From positions 514,704-578,703 of the forward strand of contig NW_017802980.1 of assembly GCF_001625305.1 (NCBI RefSeq): a DNA stretch of 64,000 nt. Direction: 5' to 3'. The notes beneath the pieces were generated by a model. The model searched no databases and had not been told where the DNA came from. It saw nothing but the letters and a program-made list of their open reading frames with translations. Positions 44,040-56,230 of this stretch are shown here, one piece after another; position 1 is the first letter of the stretch, and the number at the start of each line of letters is the position of its first letter. The position numbers were made by a program, and so were the translations under genes. The stretch is from Branchiostoma belcheri. Lineage: Eukaryota; Chordata; Leptocardii; Amphioxiformes; Branchiostomatidae.

Positions 44040-44798
44040 TATTTTCAGACAAAATTTTCAGACAAAAAGGTACATTTTTGGCTCTGGTGCCCTAATCTTA
44101 AAACCAAATTTCATTATTAAATTATATCTAATATTATGCTGTAAAAATGTCAAAAATATACTATATGCTAATTGTATAATTGTACAGAATGTAGTAATTT
44201 TACCTTTTATCAAAATTTGGTTGGCTGCTGGGTAATAAGATGTAAATGCAGACAAGTGCAACCATAGAGACACAACCTGTCACATTGATAGATGACATGT
44301 TCAAACACTTCCAGGTATCACCTTGGTTGTAATATTCCCATGGAGCTATCCTGATATTCCCATTGATTCTGCCCATTGTTGTGGAATGTCCTATTAAATT
44401 ATGCAGGAACGACCACCATGCTTCCCAACCAGTATTTCTCATTTTGCTCCTGTATTGTTGTATGTGTGTGCTCAGCAAATCAGTACTATCGGAAATCATT
44501 CTAGCATGCAGTAGAATTTGGCAATAGGGCTGAATGTCGGCACACAAAGCCATGTTAGCATACACATGGTGGGACATGAATAATCAAATTGCTGCCATAT
44601 TTACCAGAGAGATCTATTAAATATACATGTGTATTAATTCTATGTATACAGGTCCATAGCTTCTTTGATCAACATATATAGAAATTTATGACAGTGGTTT
44701 TCAAAAAAATGTATGCACATGTAACATTAGTCCCAGATTTATTTATTAATCTCAAGACGACTGGGTAGCCCCATAATGGATAGAATGGTAACATACAT
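44040..44798 (-). other. Family X fragment and an unassigned 125-codon open frame (44200-44577)
   Basis: About 44055-44115 has family X phrases (AGGTACATTTTTGGCTCT). The minus-strand frame (starts MSHHVYANMALCADIQPYC; near its end a hydrophobic stretch VSMVALVCIYILLP) is the longest clean frame in this part and does not translate a known repeat. It has no recognised domain, no partner exons and could be chance. Confidence 0.25.
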
Positions 44799-45733
44799 GG
44801 GTTGTTGGAAAAAGGAGTCCAGTCCGATTGGCGGAAAAAGCAGTCCAGTCCGATTTTGGGGTGGAAAAAGCAGTCCGGTGGTTTCTACAAAATTTTACGA
44901 AAGACCATAGGCACAGTTTTTTCTTGTGTGTGTACTTCTAGTTTCTATGGGTACTTCGAGTTTCTATGAGTACTTAGAGTTTCTATGGGTACTTAGAGTT
45001 TCTATGGGAACTTAGAGTTTCTATGAGTACTTAGAGTTTGTATGGGAACTTACAGTTTGTAACTTACATATCATCGTCATCATCATGCCTCCGGATTATT
45101 ACTTACATATAAGTAATAATAATTAGTCAAAAGATGAAGCGGTCAACTGACGAAATTTCCAGGGCCGATCCTGCTTGCAAGTAGCTTGATTAAATCGCTT
45201 TACGGTTGCCAGCTGCCCAACATCCAGCCGGCCCCTGCTAAAGCCGCGTATGGCAGACTTTGCATTACACCGACAAGCATGTAACTACCGGAAGTACAAT
45301 TGTAAGAAAGAATCCCTTAATAATTAACTTTTGTTTATTGTGGATAGGTGACCTGTATGTATAGAAACTACTTTTCGGTGGTCCCAAGAGGTGTAAATCG
45401 GTTGTCCGCTATTCCTCACCCAAGACTGCCTGAATTATGGGTTAAGGCGGCATATAGTGAGCCACATATATGCTAATTCAAGTTCCCATACAAACTCTAA
45501 GTAGTCATAGAAACTCTAAGTACCCATAGAAACTCGAAGTACCCATAGATACTCGAAGTACTCATAGAAACTCGAAGTACCCATAGAAACTCGAAGTACA
45601 CACACAAGAAAAAATTGTACCTATGGTCTTTCGTAGAATTTCGTAGAAACCACCGGACTGCTTTTTCCACCCCAAAATCGGACTGGACTGCTTTTTCCGC
45701 CAATCGGACTGGACTCCTTTTTCCACTAACCCC
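44799..45733. mobile_element. Mutator-like foldback element M, 935 bp, with internal minisatellites
   Basis: GGGTTGTTGGAAAAAGGAG at the left and CTCCTTTTTCCACTAACCCC at the right begin arms of about 250 bp (AGTCCAGTCCGATTGGCGG, GGTGGTTTCTACAAAATTT). AACATACAT flanks both sides (44790-44798 and 45734-45742), a perfect 9-bp duplication, the hallmark of Mutator-like transposons. Each arm ends inward in a 20-bp minisatellite (AGTTTCTATGGGTACTTAGA and its inverse). The centre (45060-45480) is single-copy; no transposase. Confidence 0.88.
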
Positions 45734-46169
45734 AACATACATGTATGTGCCACATTAACCAACCTGATTTCTTTGTTCTTGGATTTGCCTGAAGTACCCC
45801 AGAAACTGTTGTTAAAATTCATCATAAAGTGAATTGTTACAATTGAGTCCAGTTTGTTTTGACATGTCAAATTTATTGTACATGTGTAAGTTCAAGTCTG
45901 AACACAGCAAGAACATTACAAGCAATTGAGTTCTTGAAATCCCTGGAGGACCCTTCCAACAATCCCATAGTCCAGTGCACATTGTGTGTTATGTGGTGAA
46001 GGGCTTCCAAGTGCTGAAGTCCAGGAGGTCTATATGGTCCTCAGACTTTCTTATATGCTTGATATGTTTGCCTACAGACCCTACCGTTAGCGAGAAATTT
46101 GTACCCAAAGTTGACAATTGACTTGCAATGGAAAGGGAGGGTCCTTGATGGGGTTCAAGAATTTGATCA

Positions 46170-46700
46170 CCACAAACTTCAAGCTTAAATTTGTGGTAAA
46201 TTTGACAAAGCAGACCAGATTCAAGCATAACAATTCACTCTCTGGGGAATTTTGATGTTGTTTTTTTTTTCAAATTTGTTATACAGACTTTGGAAATTGC
46301 TTTATTTGTTTTTTTAGCCATTCTCAGGCAAAAAATGTACATTTTGGAATCTGCTGGCCTGGAATTAAATCCAAATGACCTGAAATTTGGTATGGGGATA
46401 CCTTGAATCATGCCCATAGTATGTCATTCACTCTTTTGTCATACACTACAGTTTACTTTAAAGTTGTGTAAAATATGGCTTTTTTTGCTTTTTTTTTCAG
46501 GTAAAAAATGTATTCTTGTGCACTAATATTAAAACCAAATGACCTGGAATTTGGTACAGGGGATCCTTGGACACATGTCCACAATACATTATTCAAACTT
46601 TTGGCATACACTACTTTAAAATTGTGTAAAATGCTATTCTCAGACACAAATGTACATTTTGGACACCTGTGTCCTAAGACCCATTTGTACATAATATTTT
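46170..46700 (-). repeat. Family X copies
   Basis: Repeated phrases AAAAATGTACATTTTGG and CCAAATGACCTGAAATTTGG or CCTGGAATTTGGTACAGG with about 155-bp spacing, in inverse orientation to 56870-57560. Confidence 0.65.
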
Positions 46701-46724
46701 AAAATAATACAAGCAAGATAATAT

Positions 46725-46790
46725 TTACAATTTCTCTCTCTCTCTTTCTCTCTCTCTCTATCCATCTATCTATCTGTCTCTATCTCATAC
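46725..46790. repeat. (CT)n / (CTAT)n microsatellite
   Basis: TCTCTCTCTCTTTCTCTCTC passes into ATCTATCTATCTGTCT. Confidence 0.9.
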
Positions 46791-47105
46791 ATATGCATTT
46801 CACAGTATATTATTAAGGTTTAAGGTACATTCACGAAAATGTCTCACAGCATTTGCCACTTGTAAAGCAGAGGCTGAACAGATTAATATGGATGCATTTG
46901 TTATTTTAATATGTTCTCTACACAAATGTTTTAAAAATTCATTCATCAGAACCTGACCACTCTCTGATAACTAGCGATAGAGCATATTAATGTGTGTTTG
47001 TGTGTCAGGGCCAGATGCATTACATTTTTAGATTGCATTTAGATTGAATTTTATTATACATCCGCTTATTAAGCCATCTGAATAAGCAACAAATGCATTT
47101 TTTTA

Positions 47106-47445
47106 GGCCACACAAATTTAATTTGTTGGATCTCGGATTCGTGTCTTCATTTTTTTTCTGATTTGCAAAAAAAAAAGATTCTGGTTCTGAATCAGCTTAT
47201 ATTTTGCCCCCAACCAAAGTCCTTTTCTTCCTACTTGTTACAGTTTTTCCATCTATCAATGCAGTCGTTTGATTAAAAGTTCAAAATTGAATATTAACCC
47301 TGCCTTTTGTGTTGAGTTCATGGCTCCTATCATTGCATTTGGGGCTATAAAAAGATGCCTAGACCTGTTTTCATTGTTATTTTTGTCACTTCATATTTTT
47401 TTCTGAAAAAAAATCTGAGAACCAACAAATTAAATTGGTGTGGTC
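47106..47445. mobile_element. MITE family D copy 8, 340 bp
   Basis: GGCCACACAAATTTAATTTG at the left and AAATTAAATTGGTGTGGTC at the right with TTA on both sides (47103-47105, 47446-47448). Both ends carry one change from the consensus. Confidence 0.82.
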
Positions 47446-49714
47446 TTATGTTGGCCATACATTATCCAGCATACATGTATGTTTGGTACTTCCAACTGAT
47501 TATATAATATAGAGCTCCCCCAGGCTTGTGGCCTCATGTCCAAATACCCTGGTCCCTCATCATTCAATCTATATACAGAGTAGGAAATTATGGTCTGTAT
47601 ATGATATACAGAATACACTACAAAGATATCTTGTTAGTGTTATCATTTCATTATATAAGAAAGATATCTCATACATGACATTGTATAAATCAAAGAAAAA
47701 TTTGTATTTCCAATTTGCTACATGGGTGGTCATAGGGAATCCTTTCCACAGCCCTGCCTCTCTTTCTCTCTGTGAATTGATCTCCAAGAATTTGCATATC
47801 CCTAAGGACTGATTATAGACAGGTTTATGCAGTGAAAATGTGGGAGGTTAGTCGGCAATTGTCAGCCCTCCTGTAGCACAAAACCCGGGACCCAGGGCCA
47901 GGTATTATTTGTTTCACGGCAATACAAGTTCCAATCAAGTTTCAGTTTTCTTTTGGTACGTGAAATTCTACATGGATGTCTAACCTTCATCGACAGACAA
48001 GTTTGTACTGTAGATCTTGGAATGTTCACAGTTTTTCAAGGTTTTTCACTTTTTGACTTCATACCACAAAATCACATGACATTACATATATTGTAAGTAT
48101 TATGCCACAGGTTTTTTTCCACCACAAACTTCCTCTTCTCGCCTAACCCCAAATCTAGTGAATTTACAGTATACAACTGTTTCTATAGTGAGTATGGAAC
48201 TGAGTGACACAGTTTGGCCATTTTTTTATATTCTACAATATAGTTTGATTGCATTTTTTCACTTACAACAATTTGTGAGAACAAGTTTTATATAGGCACT
48301 GGTAAGTCTTCTTATGACGAATACTGTAAAAAATATCTTTGTAAATTTTCTAACAGATTTAGCAGTACAGCATACAAATTACTCAGTGGAAGTCATTTCA
48401 GCACCATGGAAACTTTCCACATATTTTCAAAGGTTAGAAATCTGCATTAAATGTATAACCATGACTTAAACCATGAAATAGCTCAAAACTAGTATCTATG
48501 GAATTTCATTTAACTTTTTATGTTAACTTTGTAAATTGAGTTTGCAAATTAAGGCTCAGTTTGGTTATTGCATGTATTTTAGCATTACATTTCAATGTCC
48601 AAGAATATAATACACTGTAAGTATTTAGGGAGCTGAAAATGAAATGAAATAAAGCCTTTAGTAATGAAAATAAAGTAAAAATGAAAAAACCTTAAGAAAA
48701 TGAAAAATGTGAATATGCACTAGAAATATTTTCTTCTTCTCAGAACAATAACACATGTATATCTAGTATGGATGATGAGTATTAACTGCATTTTTTATAT
48801 AATGGTTGGATATTTCTTTTTTTTAAATGTAGCAATATTTCATGCAAGAAATTTTCAGATTTATAATGGTACCATAATTGTGGCCATACAATTACACTGT
48901 GTTGGTAAACATCATTACAAAGTAATGGCTGATTTACTCAAATTTGCGGTTGACTCCTTCAAACTTGATATCATATGATATCATTAGAATATCTATATTG
49001 TCTTTCTTTCTATGCATATAGAGAAATGGATGTGTGTGAGACATACATGTATGTTTGCATGTGTGTATATAAGTGTGTTATGTTAATGTATGTGTATACA
49101 TAAGAGTGCAAAATGCATTTATGAAACAGTGCATTTTATTTGTGACTGTAAATTTTCTATCATTGTGTTAATGCATGACATGTCCTAAATAGGTATAACA
49201 ATTTTACAAATGAATGTAAAAACCCTGCATTGTGACTAACTGTTCATGCGCTAGTACAATTTTCCTCGGGTGATATGGAATACACAGCATTCTATTCTAT
49301 GTAGTTCTATGGACAAAAATGAATTGTGAACATATATGTGCTTCAATGTGATGTGGAACAATATGTTGACTTAGATACAGACTTTTCTGTGCCAGAACCA
49401 TACATGTAAGCCATATGCAAAGTAACATTACCAGCTTGAGTGCACCGTTCCTTATTGATAACCTGCCAACAATCTGCAAAATGTTATTGACATCCTCAGG
49501 TGCCAAAATTGGCTTCCAAACCTTTATTTTTTGACACAGCAGCTGTGATTTATGCTACATTTACATATTGGTTAATTTGGTGCACTGTGATTGGATAGAT
49601 GGTTTAGAAATCTGAACCAGGACTATGTTTTGGAGGGGCCCATGCACATTTCGTAGCTGCGGCAGGTCCGTGAGAGACATATTTAATAGATAGCTGGGAA
49701 CAGCCAAAACCAAG
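47446..49714. other. Upstream region of the DPP6/10-like first exon; no other gene recognised
   Basis: AT-rich DNA with short frames. GGATGTCTAACCTTCATCGA at about 47973 is an inverse of the phrase before the Penelope-like element (57558-57583). CTCGGGTGATATGGAATAC near 49266 is a foldback J relic. From about 49600 to 49714 GC content rises (GGAGGGGCCCATGC, GTAGCTGCGGCAGGTCCG), consistent with a promoter. Confidence 0.4.
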
Positions 49715-49762
49715 ATGGCCTCGGAAGGCGGAGGAGAAGCCAAGCCTATGGCTGAAGCAGAG
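49715..49762 (+). CDS. DPP6/10-like: DPP6/10-like first coding exon (short acidic cytosolic N terminus)
   Basis: The ATG follows a good context (ACCAAGATGG) and opens 16 codons, MASEGGGEAKPMAEAE, ending in phase 0 at GAG followed by the donor GTAAAC. The next recognised exon begins in phase 0 with Glu-Leu-Val-Gly, so the joined protein reads ...AEAE-ELVGNN.... Vertebrate DPP6 and DPP10 N termini are similarly short and variable before the conserved ELVG. A TATTTAATAG sequence lies at about 49680-49689, very close to the ATG, and could be a TATA element or chance. The peptide is hydrophilic and acidic with no signal peptide, as expected for a type II protein whose helix is the signal anchor. 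It cannot be proved from sequence alone that this is the main start, because several upstream exons are phase-compatible. Confidence 0.72.
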
Positions 49763-51753
49763 GTAAACAGTCTACCCTTGTATTCCCTCTTTATCATGTG
49801 TAGACATTACAGTGGTGCATAGAGAAAATCTCCAGACATGGCATCTGACTCTTACATGTATGTGGTGGTTATATATGGTAAAGACTGTTGTTTTACATTA
49901 GAAATCTCTGCTAGTGGCTTTTCAAAGGGATTCTGCATATTCACTGGATTCCACAAGAAAGAGGGTTTCTTCTTTGTGAGGATTTCATCACAAAATCACT
50001 TAGGATTTTCCCAACATCAGATTTATTCATGTATTGTGGTGCAAGACATGGTGACAAGAATGAGTTTAGGTCATGATTTGAAAATCACAGAACAGATGTG
50101 GTGATTGGGTTTAAATAGAACATCAATAGGGCTAACAGGCCCGGCCTCCTGTGTTTTAAGGTAGACAGGTAGCAATAATTTGCATCACTGATGGCCAATT
50201 TTTTAGAGGATTTTTTTAGGAAATGTAAATGGGAGATGATTTTATCTTGAAATGCAAGTGTACTAGTCTTATGTCCTAGCATTCGTTTGAAATTGTGCAT
50301 GGAGCATAAAGACTGTAACAGTTATTGTTTAGTTACAATACCTGTATAAATATACTCCATGGCATATAGGAAAGTAGAAATATGTATAGACAGGGTATTC
50401 TTTAGCATATCTTATTTTCTGCTCAGTTTGCTAAATCCCATGTTTGATGAATTGATTTACATTCAAATCTGGAATGGTCAGCACAAAATATTTGAAGTGT
50501 ATTGCATCCAAGCATGAATTATGGATATAAATCACAAAATACTGTAGTCCCATTGCCAAATTATGTACTGGGAGGTATTGATTCATCAGACATCTTGTAA
50601 GTATGCTTTAAAATTCAGCACCATTCTTTCCAATATGTGAAATCATTTACATTGAATAATTTATTTCTTTATTCATGAGTACTGCTTTTCTGCAAAACTG
50701 AAGAAACCAAGAAAGAAATTATTATGATTATTTCAGTCTCCATAGAATGTTGTGAATGGGCTGAATTTGTGGCTGCAGGTATTGAGGACAATATTGACCT
50801 GTGCAGTGGTTGGTAGTTATGCATGAGGCTGGATTTAGCTGGTGTTTGCAAGAGTAATGAGCCCGGGGAGGGCAGGTTCTCCTGTGGTTTTAGTGGGGAG
50901 AAGAGGATGCACAATTATTATGATCTCAAGTTTTAGTTGCTGTTACATTGCTGAAAATGTCAGAAAAGGGGATGGCTGTGAGGGTATTTTGTAGGAGTTA
51001 CATATAACGTTACATGTACTAATTATAGGATATGATACATGCCAGTATAAAATTTATATTCACAACATGAAGCACCTACATTGTGTTTTACTGAAAGTGA
51101 TAATTATAACAAACTGTTATTCCTAAGGCTTACTAGTACTTGTACTTACATTTTACAAGTTTTATGTCTATGATTTGGTTGTTATGTCAGTGCAAAAAAA
51201 TATAGCCTGAAAAGTTTGTCACAATTCACACCACGATAGGGGTGGTGCAGAGTATAAAATCATGACACAACTGGCCTTAATGATTTATGTTTGATTTTTG
51301 ATGAATAAGAGAAAAAAAAACGGTTCAAACAAATAAGAAATTCACAAAGCTCTTTGACATGACAGTGTCAAATAAAGTTGAATAGCATAGCTAACCAAAT
51401 GAATACAGATTTGGTGCTGAAAGGCATGTTTATGAACATTGTCTCAGCATAACATCAATTACTATCAATTTTTTTCCACATTACTTTTACAGTAGTTTTA
51501 TTTTACAGTAGGATTGGGAACTTCAAGGCAGTTTTTGTGGGGTCTTGATTTCACCGTTGAAACAATTCTGTACACTCATTAGATGTATTTAATGAATTCT
51601 GGAAACACATATTACATTTTGTATTAATTTTTGCAGTGTCATGAATTTGCAGTGGAGAGGTTACTGTGAAAACAAAACTGACAGTTGCAAAGTGTATCGA
51701 CTTACAGTATCCAAAAATTCAAATTATTTGTTATTCATAAAGGGCATTAGCTT
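49763..51753. other. Intron 1 of the DPP6/10-like gene, first part; nothing recognised
   Basis: No repeat phrases of the families above and no convincing exon. It is the cleanest long stretch in the window. Confidence 0.4.
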
Positions 51754-52234
51754 TATATACTATACTATAACATTACTAGTTTTACTAAAGACTGATTAAC
51801 TTCATCATTTTCCAGGTCCTACATCCATATAATTAGTACAACTCAAGATTTCCACTTATTTATATACTCACTTGTACATTTTCCTAAATTAGATTAAATT
51901 TTGTATAAATATCGTCCCCAGGAATACTGCTTGTGTCATCATGTCATGCACTTTGGTCTCTAGAGACCCTAACATTCCGTATGCATGTGGCATGTGTATA
52001 CAGGGGCATTAGGTTACTGGTAAAGTGCTGGATGGTGGATAGATATCAGTTTGACCACAGATATGTGGGTGTCATCACCTACCAGTCCATCACTGTCATT
52101 TCTTCTATGCAGTATTATACACACCTCTGGCTAATGATTTTTACCATCACCAATAAAAAAGAAGGTTATGTTTTTGGTAGTGCTTGTTGTAACGGTGTCA
52201 CAGTGTTGGTGGTTGAACAACATAATATAACTTA
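51754..52234 (+). repeat. Direct duplication Z, copy 1
   Basis: About 480 bp from ACTATAACATTACTAGTTTT to GAACAACATAATATAACTT is repeated at 53749-54207 with few changes, including the stretch CATGCACTTTGGTCTCTAGA and a 74-codon shared frame. The frame is short and has no recognised domain. Confidence 0.85.
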
Positions 52235-52689
52235 AGATGTGTGCAGGACAAAAAATAATGGTCAAGTGGTAGATACATGATTGTATATGTCATACAAGTG
52301 ACATAGAGTTGGGCCTGATCTAACATGATCATACATATACATGAACGCCACCCTAGTGTCATGGGCTGTACCCGGTACATGTAGTTTAGCATGGACCATT
52401 GTCGTGTACATTGTACATTTTGTATGTACATTGATTAATTTAGGTGCAGGTAGACGTTGGAAACACTTGAACAGCTCCGCAGTTTTACCTGCATATCATG
52501 CGCTATATCCAGGTGGTATTTATTCCCAGCCCTGTGTTTACCTATCCCATGGCTTCTGACATGGTTGTTAATATTGTTCACCAAAGCTTCCTGTGATTGT
52601 GTACATGTAAATATTTTGCTTTTTGTCAAACATACACAAGTAGAAGACAATATCTCAAGAATTTGCATGGTGGGAATGTTGTTCACTTG

Positions 52690-53748
52690 AATAAGGTTAT
52701 GTTTTGTGGCGGTGTGTCTGTGTATCTGTCAACAATATAACTCGGGAAAGCTTAGATGTATTTGGTAGATGGGTAGGTCTTGATGAGTCAAACTACATGC
52801 ATTTGATAGGAAAATACATTAAAGTATGTTACGATCTTAGAGACCACATGTTAGAGAATAGTTAAACCTTTATTATTACATCATACATATACTAGTACTC
52901 TGTACGTAAGATGACGTTATCCACACATGTATGTAGCTTTGTTAGATCTTTAGTTAAGTTGTAGAAGACCATACAAAAGTCCCTGTACTTTTTTGTTGTG
53001 TCAATAAAGAATCAATCAATTTGATAAAATAATTAGATTTTGGGCCCCCATGCATGATGGCTTGTTATGGTGCTGCAGTAGAACTTCTGGTTTTGATAAC
53101 TTGTGATCTGGGAATGTTAGGGGCATGTTCTTGGATTGCAGGTATAGCTCTTGTGCTCGGGAAGAAGTTTGAGACCTCTAGCAGCTTGTTTGGGAAATGC
53201 AGAGGCACTAGTTTTAATATGCTTGAAGTAGGAACTGAAGAGCTGGGTGGCAGATTGTCATTATTTTTGGTATATAGGTTCGCTTAACATAATTAGAATA
53301 CAATTATGCAAATAATGATCTAGTTTACACAATTAATGATGAAATTCTATAAGATCTGCTGCGTTCAATGATAGGACAATTCAAATTAATGACATATGCA
53401 TAAGAGGAAGAGTAACATTGGCAGATATTGATTATGTTAACTGTGACCCAATTTGCATAATTAATGGCTCTATAATTACATACTGGCAAATAGCAGGAAT
53501 TTCATACTTAAGTTAAGTGAACACGAATATTATCAAACATACATTGTAACTTCCAATCAGGAAATCATTTGCATAATTTATGATGAAATGTTAAAATGAC
53601 TTTCTTTGTTTGACATAAGACTTATTGGATGGAGAAAATGAACAACTAAGATCATCATTTGCATAATCAATGGGAGAATGAAACATGTATAATTCATCAA
53701 TCTTGATAAAGGTTCACGTTATTTGGTGAAGGTATGAGGTCGTGGAAC
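52690..53748 (+). repeat. Octamer-rich family A copy containing a LINE-like 3' tail (about 52820-53020)
   Basis: Family A phrases at both sides (GGGTAGGTCTTGATGAGTCA; TTTTGGGCCCCCATGC; AATTATGCAAATAATGATC; CAATTTGCATAATTAATGG). In between, GTTGTGTCAATAAAGAATCA and ATCAAT look like the 3' end of a LINE with an (ATCA)n tail. Confidence 0.6.
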
Positions 53749-54207
53749 TATATATACTATAACATTACTAGTTTTACAAAAGACTGATTAACTTCATCAT
53801 TTTCCAGGTCCTACATCCATATAATTAGTACAACTCAAGATTTCCAATTTTTGAAATACCCACTTGTACATTTTCCTAAATTATTTTGTATAAATGTTGT
53901 CCCCAGGAATACTGCTTGTGTCATCATGTCATGCACTTTGGTCTCTAGAGACCCTAACATTCCGTATGCATGTGGCATGTGTATACAGGGGCATTAGGTT
54001 ACTGGTAAAGTGCTGGATGGTGGATAGATATCAGTTTGACCACAGATATGTGGGTGTCATCACCTACCAGTCCATCACTGTCATTTCTTCTATGCAGTAT
54101 TATACACACCTCTGGCTAATGATAGATTTTTACCATAACCAATAAAAAAGAAGGTTATGTTTTTGGTAGTGTCACAGTATTGGTGGATGAACAACATAAT
54201 GTAACTA
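53749..54207 (+). repeat. Direct duplication Z, copy 2
   Basis: Nearly identical to 51754-52234, with small length differences (one short gap in the GTGTCACAGT region). It ends directly before an LTR fossil. Confidence 0.85.
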
Positions 54208-54212
54208 ATTTG

Positions 54213-54899
54213 TGTAACAAACGGTCTTTCTCTGTGTGGTAGGATTTGGCTACAATTAGAGTATCTTACTGTAAATTAGACTCTCATTCTATGGAACTAG
54301 TTAACTTAGACTGTCACTTTAAGTAACGCCAAGCCAGTTTGATTTATATGACTTTATTGTCTAACTGCGGTAGGTTGTACAAAGCAATGAAGCACATAAC
54401 ACAACTACATACAAAGTTACACCAAGTACCAAAAGTAGGCAAAATCAACGGGAAGCAAATACCTGACGTGTACAGAAGGATGTGGTGCTGGGAATTACTT
54501 AACTCAACTACTTAAAACTAACCGGTGTGGGAACTGATGACCGGAAGCAAAGAGCAGCAGAGAGAGATTCTAGGGTGCGTTCCGTTATTATATAGTACAC
54601 ACGGAAGGGTGGAGCGACATCTACATGGCGGAGGCGTGGTCAGGCTTGGCCGATGACTCGTCTGGGCCACGTGCTCTCACCACGTGACCCCAAACCGTCT
54701 AACGCAGTGATTGGTAGCCTCCGTAGCAGGCTTATAGAACTGGGGGTTTAGCACTAAAAAATGGGGGTAATTCAACCAGGCCGGCTACGTTGTCTATATG
54801 CAATCAGAAAATAGCACATAAAAGATCCCAAAGACCCTGAAGACCCCCAAAATCCCCAGTTTTTGGCATGCAATGGAGGTTAGTGATTGGCCTGTTACA
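54213..54899 (-). mobile_element. LTR fossil of family H, longer copy, carrying a hAT MITE
   Basis: The + strand runs from TGTAACAAACGG to GGCCTGTTACA, so both ends have TGTAACA/TGTTACA inverses. In minus orientation it has a TATATAATA box, a CT-rich initiator region and an AATAAAGTC polyadenylation signal, the U3-R-U5 layout of an LTR. No internal genes adjoin, so it is probably solo. The MITE at 54715-54882 makes up part of the length. It matches 12905-13284. Confidence 0.62.
54715..54882. mobile_element. hAT-like MITE O, 168 bp, with an empty-site counterpart
   Basis: TAGCCTCCGTAGCAGGC at the left and GCATGCAATGGAGGTTA at the right are imperfect inverses. GTGATTGG is duplicated on both sides (54707-54714, 54883-54890). 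The related LTR at 13268-13284 reads GTGATTGGCCTGTTACA without the insert, which proves the borders. Confidence 0.92.
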
Positions 54900-54954
54900 G
54901 AAGCTATGGATGATAGGTTAACCATTGAATTTACCATTTCTGTAACAGATAGAA

Positions 54955-55170
54955 AGTAGAGCGTAGACGGACCGCTATAATTCAATGTAGAGCGTAATTA
55001 GCAAATTTTGCGTAAGAGTAATCCACCGTTTTATTTTATGTAATGCATTGTAGCTAACTGGAATTTATCGTAAAGCGTAATGCGGAGGGTTTTTTAATTC
55101 AGCGTAATACGTAGCCGGCTCTCAAAATTTAGCGTAGAGCATTGTCGGGACCCCCCCCCATGCAGGCCCA
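54955..55170 (+). repeat. Degenerate array of GCGTAGAGCGTA motifs (copy 2)
   Basis: GTAGAGCGTAGACGGACCGC, ATGTAGAGCGTAATTAG, TATGTAATGCATTGTAGC and TAGCGTAGAGCATTGTCG follow in the order seen at 11490-11645, ending in GGGACCCCCCCCCATGCAGG. Confidence 0.65.
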
Positions 55171-55404
55171 GTGAGTTCGTGAGGTCGAGGTCCAGTTGGA
55201 AAGTCGTCCAGTTAGTAATGTTCCAGCAGTCTGTCTTGTAGACCGTCTATATGAGAGAAGCCATCAGTACATCAGTGAAGTAAGTCCTACCTTTGTATAA
55301 CACAATGCAATGTCTGTAATGATTCTGTACTTGTAACTGTTAATGTCCGGTATTGATTCCTAGACGTAAAGTACCTGACTGTGCCTTGTTTGGTACTTGT
55401 TGTT

Positions 55405-55735
55405 CGGGGCTCGAAATACCAAATTTGGAGCTGTGCACCCAATTTTTTTCTGCTGGTGCACCGGTGCACCCAAATATTTTTGTAGGCCTTTTTGTACATT
55501 GTTAAATAGTATACAGGATATGCATGGCATCTAAGTGTCAGAAAAATAATATCTTTGCTTAAGTACGTGTACTTGTTTAATATTTTGATGTTACATATAG
55601 CTCCCATTTCAGATTCGATCTTAGAAGAGGAGCAGTAAGATTTTATATAGTGCACCCAAAAAAATTTTTGGTGCACCCAATTTTTTAGGTCGGGTGCACC
55701 AGTGCACCTATTCCCAAAAATAAATTTCGAGCCCT
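55405..55735. mobile_element. hAT-like MITE with CAGGGCTCGAAAT-type ends, about 331 bp
   Basis: CGGGGCTCGAAATACC at the left and AAATTTCGAGCCCTG at the right are inverses; GGTGCACCGGTGCACCC and GGGTGCACCAGTGCACC lie inside each end. CAGGG-type termini are common for hAT elements. The flanking 8-bp direct repeat (TTGTTGTT / TTATTTAT) is only partial. Relics are near 7980-8015 and 59660-59750. Confidence 0.65.
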
Positions 55736-56230
55736 GTTATTTATAGCTGTTGTCTAATAAATTCGGAATGCAAGAACAAAGTATCTGAGTGGTCGGACAT
55801 TCTATCTCGATACAGGTGTAAGTAAGAACAGAGCTGGGTTAAACCAACGTGTTACATTACTAACTCTCATTAGGCATTACCAGCCTGCAAGATTTACCAC
55901 CAAGTGTTGCCAGGATCTCCCCATGCTGACCCTCTTGACACAATGTGCAGTCACTGTAAATAACAGTGTTGACATGGAAGGAAAGGGGCAAGCTTTCATG
56001 AAATAGTTGACATGCAGCTGGCTTCAGTTTGTTTTATAGACATGCCAGTTTTCATAATAATAGCATGCCTGTAGAGGTAGTATTGCCAATTGTATATTGG
56101 GAATAAACTGGGAATACTTGAAATATTAACATATCTTCTACATTAATTTAAGTTTCCTGGTTTCTATAGTCACTCCACACAAAACTATAGTGAACAGGCA
56201 CCCACATTTTCATTGTGTCACAAACTATTG

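Noticed and set aside
44200-44577. 125-codon minus-strand frame as a host gene.
   Set aside because: No domain, no splice partners and partly overlapping family X relics; kept only as an unassigned frame.
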